The translations under genes and the position numbers were made by a program. From assembly GCA_034509755.1 (NCBI GenBank), contig CM067547.1:49130859-49194858 (forward strand): DNA of 64,000 nucleotides, read 5' to 3'. A model generated the notes under the pieces. The model was not told the origin of the DNA. It did not search any database and worked only from the letters and a program-made list of their open reading frames with translations. Positions 46,228 to 56,799 of this stretch are shown one piece after another; the stretch's first letter is position 1, and each line of letters starts with the position of its first letter. This stretch comes from Anisodus tanguticus (Eukaryota > Streptophyta > Magnoliopsida > Solanales > Solanaceae).

Positions 46228-47440
46228 ATGAAAACCGGATTTGAGGTATTGTATGATGTTTTATGAAATTATTTCCTTTGCTTTGTAAGTACTAGTAAAT
46301 GATCTAGGGCGTGTGCATTTGGTTTTAGCTATCACATTGCCCTTGTACAAGGACTTGACATATTGATCAAGAGAAAGCCTTTTCTATTCTTGACAAATCA
46401 CCTGCCCAATTAAGGTTTATTGTCAGATAAGCGGGAGTCAAAAGTTCAAGATCACCCATTTTAAAGATTATTGGGTGTAATTTCCTATAATTTGCATCGT
46501 TTAAAGTCCATTAAAGGGGGAAGCGCTTCCTACCAGATTTTTTTTATTTTCAGTGCTAAAATGTGAGACATCTGATTAATTAAGGGTGGAGAAATCCTAT
46601 CCATCCCTGAATGGTGGAGAAATTAGTTTATCCTCAAACATCTTATGGACTATCTTGAAAAGTAGGAGCTATTTGACACAACTTCACATCTTAGTCTAAC
46701 ATTTACGGGAAGACATTTAAGTGACAAAAGAAACAAACGATCTGCATAAATTGAAAGAAAATTATGTAGTAACAAGTCCTACCATTTTCCTTGCTTTGCC
46801 TTCACCATTTTATAATTTGCTATTGGATTGTTTATAGGGAAAATTGTGTAAGCGTAACTCGAAGAGAATGATATCACAATATGTAATCCAATACTCCCTT
46901 GAGTCCTAAATGTTGGTCATTATGACAAATTAAATTTATTTCAGAATATTTGACGTTTTGAAGAAAAAAAAGTATTGATATGTTACTTTTTATCAAATCT
47001 ACTCTTACTATACTCTAGGCTATTGTATGGACCTTATTTGTTAGTTATGTCTTCTATTAATAAAAAAAGTTTTATTTATATTTCTTATTATTATATTGTT
47101 TTCATGTACATATAATAATATATATCCCTAGTTAATCATTTATAATTGATTATAACGATATAAGACTAGTATAAGTTTAATCGATAATTATGAGATCATT
47201 ATGTGTACGGTACAAATTAAATTCATAGGTATTTGTTAGAGAATAATATACTGGAATAGACCCGTTATGGGATCACGACATGAGTAAGTATCATTAGTGA
47301 TTCTCATAATAGTTATGTCAATCAATCCTCACACCTGAGATTATCACAATATCCTACCTAAGGAACAATTTATTTTGACATTCTCAAACGTTGTCTTTAA
47401 CGGGATAACCATAAAGAGCAAGATTGAACATAATGTGAAC
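46228..47440. other. Intergenic DNA, then left part of an old retroelement-like unit
   Basis: 46228-46980 shows nothing I recognise. About 47200-47440 (GGGATCACGACATGAGTAAG, TAAAGAGCAAGATTGAACAT) appears continuous with 55647 onward once the Gypsy block is removed. It resembles a non-coding LARD-type repeat (from memory). Confidence 0.4.
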
Positions 47441-47469
47441 TATGTGGAGGATAGTGATTATTCAAGATG
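47441..47469 (+). repeat. 29-bp direct repeat, left copy
   Basis: TATGTGGAGGATAGTGATTA followed by TTCAAGATG, identical to 55618-55646. It bounds the rearranged Gypsy block. Confidence 0.9.
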
Positions 47470-47483
47470 CCTCATTCTATCAC

Positions 47484-48250
47484 AATCCGACACGACGGGC
47501 CGCGACTAACCGCCCTAATGACGTCATTATACTAACCTGTCACACATAATCCAACTAACACTTAATGAGTCTGAAATCCGGCAACATAACGCTGCAATAA
47601 CAATTTATGCCAGGGTAGGCAAGCCGACAGGGCTGCCTTTACCCCCGGAATGAACTGCCTCCTGAGGAGTCACAACTAGCCAACACAATATAACAGGCAA
47701 GCCGACAAGGCTGCCAACAGATAATATAACATGCAAGCCGACAAGGCTGCCAACAGATAATATCACATATACACGGGAACACCCCCAACATAGAGTACAA
47801 TAATATGGCTGACCGAAACAGATTTCTGACCCTTACACCAGTGCAACCCACAACTGTCTACAGACCTCTACAAGAAGGATAACGACATATGACGGGACAG
47901 GGCCCCGTCGTGCCCCTAAATATACAAAAGTCAAAATAATAGGGTTCTGTACCCAAAATGACAAAGCTCTGAATCAAAGGAGCTTCCCAACATGCTGAGT
48001 AGGAACCTAGGCCTGAGGTTCACCAAACTGAAAAACTGTACCTGCGGGAATGAAATGCAGCCCCCCGAGGAAAGGGGGTCAGTACGAAATAATGTACTGA
48101 GTATGTAAAACATGAAGCTATAAAAGAGATCATAAGTAGCCAACAGAAAACAGGAGATCAGTATAAAAATCAGGATCCAAATCCAATTGTGTGCCATAAA
48201 CAATAAAAGTCAGTTGCCTTATAAAAATGAGAGTCAAGTCAAGTCAATAA
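47484..48250 (-). repeat. Inverted partial Gypsy LTR
   Basis: Reads on the minus strand as the last third of the 48530-51397 LTR: GACTTGACTCTCATTTTTAT, CTTTTATTGTTTATGGCACA, GTACTGACCCCCTTTCCTCG, GCAGCCTTGTCGGCTTGC and GGGCGGTTAGTCGCGG. Roughly the first 2.1 kb of the LTR is missing. It has the same 36-bp CAGCCTTGTCGGCTTGC array. Confidence 0.88.
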
Positions 48251-48515
48251 AAGTCATTTGTCCTCGAATGTTCATAATAAGTCTAATGAGATGAATAAGA
48301 AGTATCCTCATTTGTTCCCTTTGCCTCCAGGTAATTCAATTCAACTCCCCATTTGATTATTGTAATTGGTGAATTGCATATGTGTGATATATTGTGGCCC
48401 TGTGTGGCATCTGTTGGCTTGCTGAATATAGGCGGATAGGCATAGTTATAAAGGAGACTCTGCCAAAAAATTTCTAGCATTAGACTTAGTATGAACATTC
48501 GAGGACGAATGTTTC

Positions 48516-48529
48516 TAAGGGGGGAAGAA
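48516..48529 (+). other. Polypurine tract
   Basis: AAGGGGGGAAGAA directly before the LTR start TGTTACACCTC, as at the 3' end of a Gypsy internal region. Here the LTR it precedes is also followed by a primer-binding site. Confidence 0.75.
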
Positions 48530-51397
48530 TGTTACACCTCGTAAGATTAAGACGATAATTAAGAACGTCATTAAGGAAGTAAGATTCGGATATTGAATAT
48601 AAGGAACGCTTACATATGTTAATACGGGAAATTAGTGTATAAACGGATGTTATCCCGAAATAGTTTTTCTTTAGTGCTATACATGTGAAGACGAGAATTA
48701 ATCCTAGTAGTTGAATTTATTCCAATGGAGTTATGGAATAGTATTGTATTAAAATTGTGACATTGAGGATACGAGGCTTTATGAAATTCTCGGGAATTAA
48801 AAAAGTGAGTTTAAGATTTATTAATTGAAGAACTTGGGGAGCCAAAGTGTGATAAGAAAATTCAGACTTTTTTATATACCTACACTCACCTCTTCAACTT
48901 CATTCTAAACTTAACCAAAAAACCTCACCTCTCTTCTCCAAACCCACCCCCCCTGCTGGCCAAAAATCACCCCAACCCCATACCCAATTTAAGATTTTTA
49001 TCTTCTCTTCCTAGACTACATTTTTCACCAAAAATTAGAAGCAAAACAACACCAAAAACAGTGGCAAAAACAGCCATTGCTGGCCGAAATTCTAGCCCAG
49101 AAATTTCAAATTTTTGGGATGAAATTTTGGAAGAAAAACGTGTAGGGATGATGGCTTAACATTGTAGAACACTTGCATGTCAATTGGAGTTGAAGAAGTG
49201 AACAAAAAAGGGAAAGAAATATGAAAACAGTGGGGATTTTCGGACAAGCAGTGGGCAGAAAATTGTGGACTATTTTGGGATGAATTTGAGGTATAAAATT
49301 CTTCTTTCTATGATATAATTGGAATGCATGTTGTTAGAATTAAGGTAATGAATTTGTGTTAAGGAGAAATTGGAATTTAAGCGTTGCATGTGACAATTTT
49401 GGGCTAGTTGCCAATTTGGGATAGATTTTGGTGTTATTGGATTCGTTGGTTATTGTTGTTATTATTGTCACTAATTGCATGATGAAATTGAAAGAAAACA
49501 TTGATATTTAGTGGAATTAGTTATATGGAAGTATTGAAATACGAAATTGGATTTTAGGAGTTAAGATAAGAGTTATGGAATTATGACATGTTGTGGCCAA
49601 GAACTTGCATGAAATTGTTGGACATGTTGTGATGTATATGGACTGTTTTAGGGACTGTTTTGTGGTGTTATAATGCTGAAAATTTAGTTACCATTATGCA
49701 TGTTTAAGTGTGGTAATTGCTAATGTAAGTCCTAAAGGAATAAGGGTGTAGAAAGGCTTCACATTCTACCCTCGTTGTTGTTGGAACATGGACTGTTTTG
49801 TGGGCTGTTTTAAGGTGGATTAAGAGGCTAAATTTACATGAGAAGTGGGTGTGTAAATTCCCTTAATTGTTGTTTTGGTTGTGCCCTTAATTGGTGCTTG
49901 GTTATTGATGTTATTAGCCTCGTTTGAAAGTTGTGGAAACATGTATACACAGGGGAAGTGCTGCCCGAATTTTTATAGAATAAGAAGTCGTTATTCGATA
50001 TAAGGTATGCTAGTAATCATAGAATTAACGAACGTATTACCATTATTATAGGTTGAAGTTCTATAACGAGACATATTCTAATATTGGGTGGATTAGTTCG
50101 TCTAAAAGGTATGTGAAACCCTTACTTCTTTCTTTTGGCATGATTTAATGAAAGTACGGCGGACGTACTTGATTCTTATACAATTTAATTCCTAAAGAGG
50201 ATTGTTATGAGAAGTGCCTATGATTTTTCAGCAAAGAGTTTATTATGACATTACTTTAATGATTTTATTGAGAGTCAAATGATAATTTTACTTGCATATG
50301 GTTACTCATGATATCTACTCGTGCTAAGTGTTACTACTTCACCTCATCGAGTCCCGGGCCGGGTTATGTTCGTGCACAGCCTTGCATTTTTTTCATCGAG
50401 ACCCTCACTAGAGGACCGGGTTACGTAGGATGGATCCATAGATGAGATATGACTTTACCGAGTCCCAGCATGGGCCGGGTTACGATATGACTTTACCGAG
50501 TCCCAGCATGGGCCGGGTTACGATATGAATTCACCGAGTCCCAGCATGGGCCGGGTTATGATATGATTCCACCGAGTCCCGCACTAGTGGGCCGGGTTAC
50601 GTTACATATATATATATATATGGATATGGACATGCACTTATATTTTCTTGACTTGACTCTCATTTTTATAAGGCAACTGACTTTTATTGTTTATGGCACA
50701 GTTGGATTTGGATCCTGATTTTTATACTGATCTCCTGTTTTCTGTTGGCTACTTATGGTCACTTTTACAGCTTCATGTGTTTACATACTCAGTACATTAT
50801 TTCGTACTGACCCCCTTTCCTCGGGGGGCTGCGTTTCATGCCCGCAGGTACAGTTTTTCAGTTTGGTGAACCTCAAGCCTAGGTTCCTACTCAGCATGTT
50901 GGGAAGCTCCTTTGATTCAGAGCTTTGTCATTTTGGGTACAGAACCCCATTATTTTGACTTTTGTATATTTAGGGGCACGACGGGCCCCTGTCCCGTCAT
51001 ATGTCGTTATCCTTCTTGTAGAGGTCTGCAGACAGTTGTGGGTTGCACTGGTGTAAGGGTCAGAAATCTATTTCGGTCAGCCAAATTATTGTACTCTATG
51101 TTGGGGGTGTTCCCGTGTATGTTGGCAGCCTTGTCGGCTTGCCTGTTATATTATCTGTTGGCAGCCTTGTCGGCTTGCCTGTTATATTGTGTTGGCTAGT
51201 TGTGACTCCTTACGAGGCAGGTATATTCGAGGGTAAAGGTAGCCTTATTGGCTTGCCTACCCTGGCATATGTTGTTATTGCAGCGTTATGCTACCGGATT
51301 TCAGACTCATTAAGTGTTAGTTTGATTATGTGTGATAGGTTAGTATAATGACGTCATTAGGGCGGTTAGTCGCGGCTCGTCGGGTCGGGTCGTGACA
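48530..51397 (+). repeat. Gypsy LTR (about 2.87 kb)
   Basis: TGTTACACCTC to GTCGTGACA. Contains a minisatellite (50450-50605) and a second 36-bp array (about 51115-51190). The frames inside it (50687-51348) are not genes. Confidence 0.85.
50450..50605 (+). repeat. Minisatellite in the Gypsy LTR
   Basis: Four units of about 38-40 bp based on ACCGAGTCCCAGCATGGGCC then GGGTTACGATATGA. A further degenerate unit lies upstream at 50345-50425. Confidence 0.85.
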
Positions 51398-51401
51398 AAA
51401 G

Positions 51402-51416
51402 TGGTATCAGAGCAGT
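51402..51416 (+). other. Gypsy primer-binding site
   Basis: TGGTATCAGAGCAG, complementary to the 3' end of initiator tRNA-Met, four bases after the LTR end. Confidence 0.9.
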
Positions 51417-51603
51417 TAGTCCTCAGAATGTCTACAGATCGTGTCTAGTAGAGTCTTGCGTATGGGTATGTTGTGCACCATACTTATACGCAGGAGGCTG
51501 TAGGGCATTTAGGATTGGTTTCTATTCTTTCATCTCTTAGATCGTGCAATAGAGCTATGTTAGTAAGATAATCCCCTTCTGACAACTTACTATGTTTACA
51601 GTT

Positions 51604-53463
51604 ATGCCTCCGAAGAAGGCGACAGCGGCCCAGAAGGGCAGGTCTACAGCGGGGGATACCAGCCGGATTCAGAGAGTTACTAGGCCTCGTACCCAGTCTA
51701 TGCCGGAGACCGTGCCCCAGTCGACGAGCTCTGCTTCGTTGCCACCACCAGAGGCTCCAGTTCAGGGGGCAATATCACCAGTTTCCGAGGCCCCAGCACC
51801 TGAGCCTCCAGCTCCTCAGCCGGGGGTAGAGGACAGAGCCATGAGAGATGCGGTACAGCTGCTGACTAGGTTAGTGGCAGGGCAGACTTATAGACAGGGA
51901 CCAGGAGTTGGCCCTAGAGCAGATAGTTTGAGAGTCCGTGATTTCTTGAGCTGTAGTCCACCAGAGTTTTTTGGGTCAAGGCCCGAGGATGACCCGCAGG
52001 AGTTTTTCCGACAGATGCAGCGTACCTTGAGGGTAATGAGGGCTTCGGAGACTGATTCTGTGGAGTTGGCTTCGTATAGGATGCGGGATATAGCTATAAA
52101 CTGGTATGAGTCTTGGGAGTTGTCCAGGGGAGAGGATGTTCCTCCAGCTACATGGGAGGAGTTTACAGAGGCCTTTCTTGGTCACTTCTTACCTCCAGAG
52201 ATGAGGAGAGCTAGAGTGGACAGATTCTTACAGTTGAGGCAGAATGGCAGGACCATTCGTTATTATAGCCTGGAATTTGATTCATTGGCCAGATACGCAC
52301 CCACTATTGTAGCAGATATGGTAGACAGAGTGCATCGCTTTGTGATGGGGCTGGACCATTATCTGATCGATGGTTGTATGGCGGTGGCTCTTCAGCCGGG
52401 TATGGATATTGCTCGTATCCAGGCATACGTACAAGGGGTTGAGGACTGACATAGAGGGCGACAGCCATACAGAGGTCATGATAGGGACCAGCATAAGAGG
52501 GCTAGGTCGGCAGCTTATTCCGGTGAGTCTCGAGGCAGACAGTTCCAGCAGCAGGTCAGATATTCATCGCAGCCAACACAGAGTGCTCCTCTACAGTCTA
52601 CAGGCAGGAGGTTCGACCGCCCCGGGTATTCAGGAGCCAGACAGAGCTCTATGGCTTCGGGTTCTCAGAGGAACATGGGCTCTAGTCAGTTGAGGCCATC
52701 TTATCCTTGGTGCTCTCAGTGTGGTAAGCTTCATATTGGGGAATGCCGTTCGACCACAGGTGTTTTCTTCTCTTGCGGCTGTCAGGGCCATATGATGAGA
52801 GAGTGTCCCAACATGGGTGGTTCAGGTGGGATGGCTCGGCCTACGGAGTCGGGTGCTGGTTCGTCGTCATCTATGGCTATATGCCCCACCAGGCGGGGTA
52901 TTCAGATGCCAGCAGGCCGTGGTAGAGGTCATGGCAGAGTTTCTAATTCCGGCGGTCCTTCGAACCGCATGTATGCTTCGGCCAGGAGACGTGATCAGGA
53001 GGCGTCACCAGATGTTGTTACAGGTATACTATTGGTCTTTTTCTGTAATGTATATGCTTTGATAGATCTAGGTTCTACCTTGTCCTACATATCCCCTCTT
53101 GTTGCTAATAGAATAGGGATAGAACCTGAGCCGATAGAACCATTTGAGGTAGCGACACCGGTAGGAGATTCGGTTATAGCTGAGCGTGTGTATAATAATT
53201 GTTCGGTGGTGATATATAGTTGTCATACCTTAGCAGATTTGATAGAGTTGGATATGGCCGACTTTGATGTCATTATGGGTATGGATTGGTTGGCTTCTTG
53301 TTTTGCCAATGTTGATTGTAGGGAGAAGTTGGTTCGATTTCAGTTTTCAGACGAGCCAGTTATAGAATGGAAAGGGAATGCAGCATCGCCGAGGGGTAAG
53401 TTTATTTCATACCTCAAGGCAAGGAAGATGGTTAGAAAAGGTTGTATCTATCATTTGGTTTGA
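51604..53463 (+). pseudogene. Gypsy gag and protease, with nonsense codons
   Basis: The probable start is MPPKKATAAQKGRS at 51604. A proline-rich N-terminus precedes the capsid-like region (PPEFFGSRPEDDPQEFFRQM, INWYESWELSRG, FLPPEMRRARVDRFLQL). A TGA at 52447-52449 interrupts it, and the same frame continues to a zinc-knuckle region (CSQCGKLHIGEC, SCGCQGHMMREC, about 52710-52810). The aspartic protease is at about 53055-53300 (ALIDLGSTLSYISP, DVIMGMDWLA). The catalytic triplet reads DLG rather than the usual D-T/S-G. A second TGA is at 53461-53463. In living relatives this encodes capsid and protease of the retrotransposon particle. Confidence 0.9.
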
Positions 53464-55611
53464 GTAAATGATACAAAAGCGGAGGTACCGGCTCTTCAGT
53501 CAGTTCCGGTAGTTAGTGAGTTTCCGAATGTATTCCCAGATGATCTTCCAGGTCTCCCTCCAGAGCGGGAGATAGATTTCAGTGTAGATGTATTGCCAGG
53601 TACCCAACCTATATCCATTCCTCCTTATAGAATGGCACATGCAGAGCTGAAGGAGTTGAAGGAGCAGCTGAGAGACTTGTTGGAGAAAGGCTTTATTAGG
53701 CTGAGTACATCTCCATGGGGAGCACCAGTGTTATTTGTGAGGAAAAAAGATGGATCGCTGCGGATGTGTATGGATTATAGGCAGCTGAACAAGGTAACCA
53801 TCAAGAACAGGTACCCCCTTCCCAGGATTGATGATTTATTTGACCAGTTGCAGGGTGCTAAGTGCTTCTCGAAGATAGACTTGCGGTCAGGTTATCATCA
53901 GGTGCTGGTAAGGGAGGTAGATATTCCAAAGACAACATTCAGAACCCGATATGGACATTATGAGTTTAGGGTGATGTCTTTTGGACTGACCAATGCTCCA
54001 GCAGTGTTTATGGATTTGATGAACCGGGTATTCAGCCGTTCTTAGACATGTTCGTCATTGTATTCATTGATGATATCCTGGTTTATTCCTGTTCAGAGCA
54101 GGAGCATGCAGACCATTTGAGAAAGGTACTTAGGGTCCTCCAGCACCAACAGTTGTATGCCAAGTTTTCCAAGTGTGAGTTCTGGTTGACTTCGGTGGCA
54201 TTCTTGGGGCATATTATCGGGGCTGATGGTATTCGGGTGGATACACAGAAGATTGAGGCAGTGAAGACTTGGCCCAGACCTACGACACCTACTGAGGTAC
54301 GCAGTTTTCTAGAGCTAGCAGGGTATTACAGAAGGTTTATGGAGAAGTTTGCCTCGATCTCAGCGCCTTTGACTAGGCTAACTCAGAAGGCAGCTAAGTT
54401 TCAGTGGACGGATGCTTGTGAGCACAGTTTCCAATTGTTGAAGGACAAGTTGACAACGGCTCCAGTTCTGACTCTTCCTGAGGGACCGGATGGTTATGTC
54501 ATTTATTGTGATGCTTCAGGCATTGGGCTAGGTTGTGTGTTGATGCAGCATGGCAAAGTTATAGCTTATGCCTCCCGACAGCTCAGAAAGCATGAAAAGA
54601 ATTATCCCACTCTTGATTTGGAGCTAGCAGCGGTGATTCATGCCTTGAAGATTTAGAGACATTATTTTTATGGGATTCATGTTGATATTTATACGGATCA
54701 CAAGAGTCTCCAATATATCTTTAAGCAGAAGGAGTTGAACCCGGCAGAGGCGGTGGTTAGAGTTGCTAAAGGACTATGATGTTGATTTCTTGTACCACCC
54801 GGGAAAAGCCAATGTTGTGGCAGATGCTCTTAGCCGTAGATCCATGGGTATCTTGACGGATGTGCAGCCAGACAGAAGGAAGATGGTTCGTGAGATACAT
54901 AGGCTAGAGAGTCTTGGAGTCTGGTTGGCGGATTCGGGAGATAGCGGGGTTCTTATTCGGGAAGTTGCGGAGTCCTCTATCGTGGAAGAGGTAAAGAGAC
55001 GTCAGTATGAGGATCCTGTTCTGGCTCGGTATAGAGATGCAACTCTCTGAAAGGGAAAGACTTTATTTGAGGTTACACCTGATGATGTGCTGAGGTATGA
55101 GGGCAGATTATGTGTACCTGATGTTGCAGGGCTACGACAGCAGGTTATGGGAGAGGCACACAATGCCCGTTATTCCATTCATCCAGGGTCGACGAAGATG
55201 TACCATGACCTTAGATGCTTGTATTGGTGGGATGGCATGAAAAGAGACATCGCAGAATTTGTTGCCCAGTGCCCGAATTGTCAGCAGGTTAAGGTTGAGC
55301 ATCAGAAGCCTGGTGGATTATTACAGGAGATTGAGATCCCGACTTGGAAGTGAGAAGTGATCAATATGGACTTCATTACAGGCTTACCTCGCACTCAGCG
55401 GAAGTGTGATTCCATATGGGTTATCGTGGATAGGCTGACGAAATCAGCCCATTTTCTTCCAGTGAGGACTACTTACTCAACTGAGGACTATGCTAGGCTG
55501 TACATCAGGGAGATAGTGAGACTGCACGGAGTTCCCACATCTATTATATCAGACCGAGGAGCTCAGTTTATAGCTAACTTCTGGAGATCATTCCAGAAGG
55601 GATTGGGGACA
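53464..55611 (+). pseudogene. Gypsy reverse transcriptase, RNase H and truncated integrase
   Basis: RT begins at about 53500 (NVFPDDLPGLPPEREIDFSV), with CMDYRQLNKVTIKNRYPLPR, FSKIDLRSGYHQ and the catalytic FIDDILVYS near 54070. A one-base loss near 54023 shifts frame. RNase H (YVIYCDASGIGLGCVL) is at about 54500. TAG at 54654 and another shift near 54737 follow. The integrase zinc finger (H..H..CPNCQQ) is at about 55160-55290 and the core (INMDFITGLPRTQR, VDRLTKSAHFLP, IISDRGAQFIANFW) at 55357-55590. TGA codons occur at 55048 and 55351. The gene stops at GLGT, where the 29-bp repeat begins, so the third catalytic residue and C-terminus are absent. Confidence 0.92.
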
Positions 55612-55617
55612 CTCACC

Positions 55618-55646
55618 TATGTGGAGGATAGTGATTATTCAAGATG
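55618..55646 (+). repeat. 29-bp direct repeat, right copy
   Basis: Identical to 47441-47469. The frame at 55357-55695 that reads through it is a fusion of integrase and host DNA, not a gene extension. Confidence 0.9.
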
Positions 55647-56790
55647 GAATTTGTCCCTTTCTTTGAGAGATATATCTTTTGAGCCCCTCGATTAGTAAGA
55701 CTGAGAAATGCATAGAGCGTGCTCAAATGAACTGAAAGTGTAATTAGTATTATTTGACTTATCAGTTTTCTAAGGGATCGAGAATTTATATTTGAACAAT
55801 ATAAGGATGACACTATACATGCCTTATGTTCGAATTAGATATCGTGTGCCAAAAGGACTATGACATATGTTATTTAATTAGGTTATTACGAACTTTAAAT
55901 TATTAGTACTTGGGTTAGTCATAATGTCTTGCTATAGACCAATTATGATTTGTGAAATTAATATAGTATTAATTCAACTGCCAACGTGATATAAACCTAT
56001 TGGGTCGCACATCAAGAATTTGATGAACGGACTGGGTTGTTTTAGTAAATTTGAACTTATATATATTATGAATATATAAATTTCTGTTATTGCATTATTT
56101 AGATAATGTTATCCGAATTTATTTTATGGTTAAAATATAATTCAAATTTATATTTATATTATTGGATAACTATAAATATAAATAACAGTTATCCAAAGAC
56201 TGAAATATTTAATCAAATTAGAATTCATGATTAGTTAGGAACTTAATTAGATAGATATCCTAATCAGCTAGAACCCTACATGATCTAGGGTTTTGTATTA
56301 TTGGGTTAATGAAATCACTATTAATAATGAGAGACATTAATATTTCAGCACACAAGAAACCCCATTTGCATAGTTATTTTTGAAATAATTACGATCTAAT
56401 TTCTGGTAGCCGACTTAAGCTTTGTAATCCGAAATTATACCCCAGAATTCCAACCTTGCACTTCGTGTCTGTTTGTGATCATTCGTGTGTGAATACTGGA
56501 AGAGTGTGGTCGTTCGTTTTCGAGTAACACCTACAGTTCATTTTTGGTAGAAAGTATTCGAGGAATCACGCATCAAAAGCTAATATGATCCTTTTATCGA
56601 ATTGATTGAAATATATGAATCTTGTATGAGAATTGTTGGCACTACCGTACTGGAGGGAATTCATACAATTTCAAGTACAGAATAGCTAGTATTATATATC
56701 TTTCTTAGAGGTTGTACAGAAACTTCATAATAAAATGATATGAATCGTATGGATTAACATACAATACCATTATGGCCTCACTTACTTTAA
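55647..56790. other. Continuation of the interrupted host repeat; no gene
   Basis: TCCCTTTCTTTGAGAGATAT and AGTAAGACTGAGAAATGCAT look like the continuation of the 47200-47440 unit. 56290-56690 has the look of an LTR R/U5 region (TAGGGTTTTGTATTATTGGG, GAATTGTTGGCACTACCG). Frames are short and random. Confidence 0.35.
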
Positions 56791-56799
56791 GGGTGAGTT

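Larger units (their letters stand above)
47470..55617 (+). mobile_element. Rearranged Gypsy retrotransposon block with one inverted end
   Basis: From left to right: an LTR 3' portion in minus orientation (about 47484-48250); a 3' internal end in minus orientation (about 48250-48300); a spacer; a 3' internal end with purine tract in plus orientation (48480-48529); a full LTR (48530-51397); primer-binding site, gag, protease, RT and RNase H; and an integrase that stops abruptly near 55612. The 29-bp direct repeat on each side replaces the 5-bp duplication expected for normal integration. The element family is a chromovirus-like Gypsy, judged by its gag and pol order (inference). Confidence 0.85.

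Noticed and set aside
50450..50605. Regular repeats resembling a CRISPR array
   Set aside because: Units are contiguous with no unique spacers, inside a plant LTR; it is a minisatellite.
50687..51348. Cysteine- and leucine-rich frames of 60-101 residues
   Set aside because: They lie in the Gypsy LTR, and the same words appear inverted at 47639-48203.
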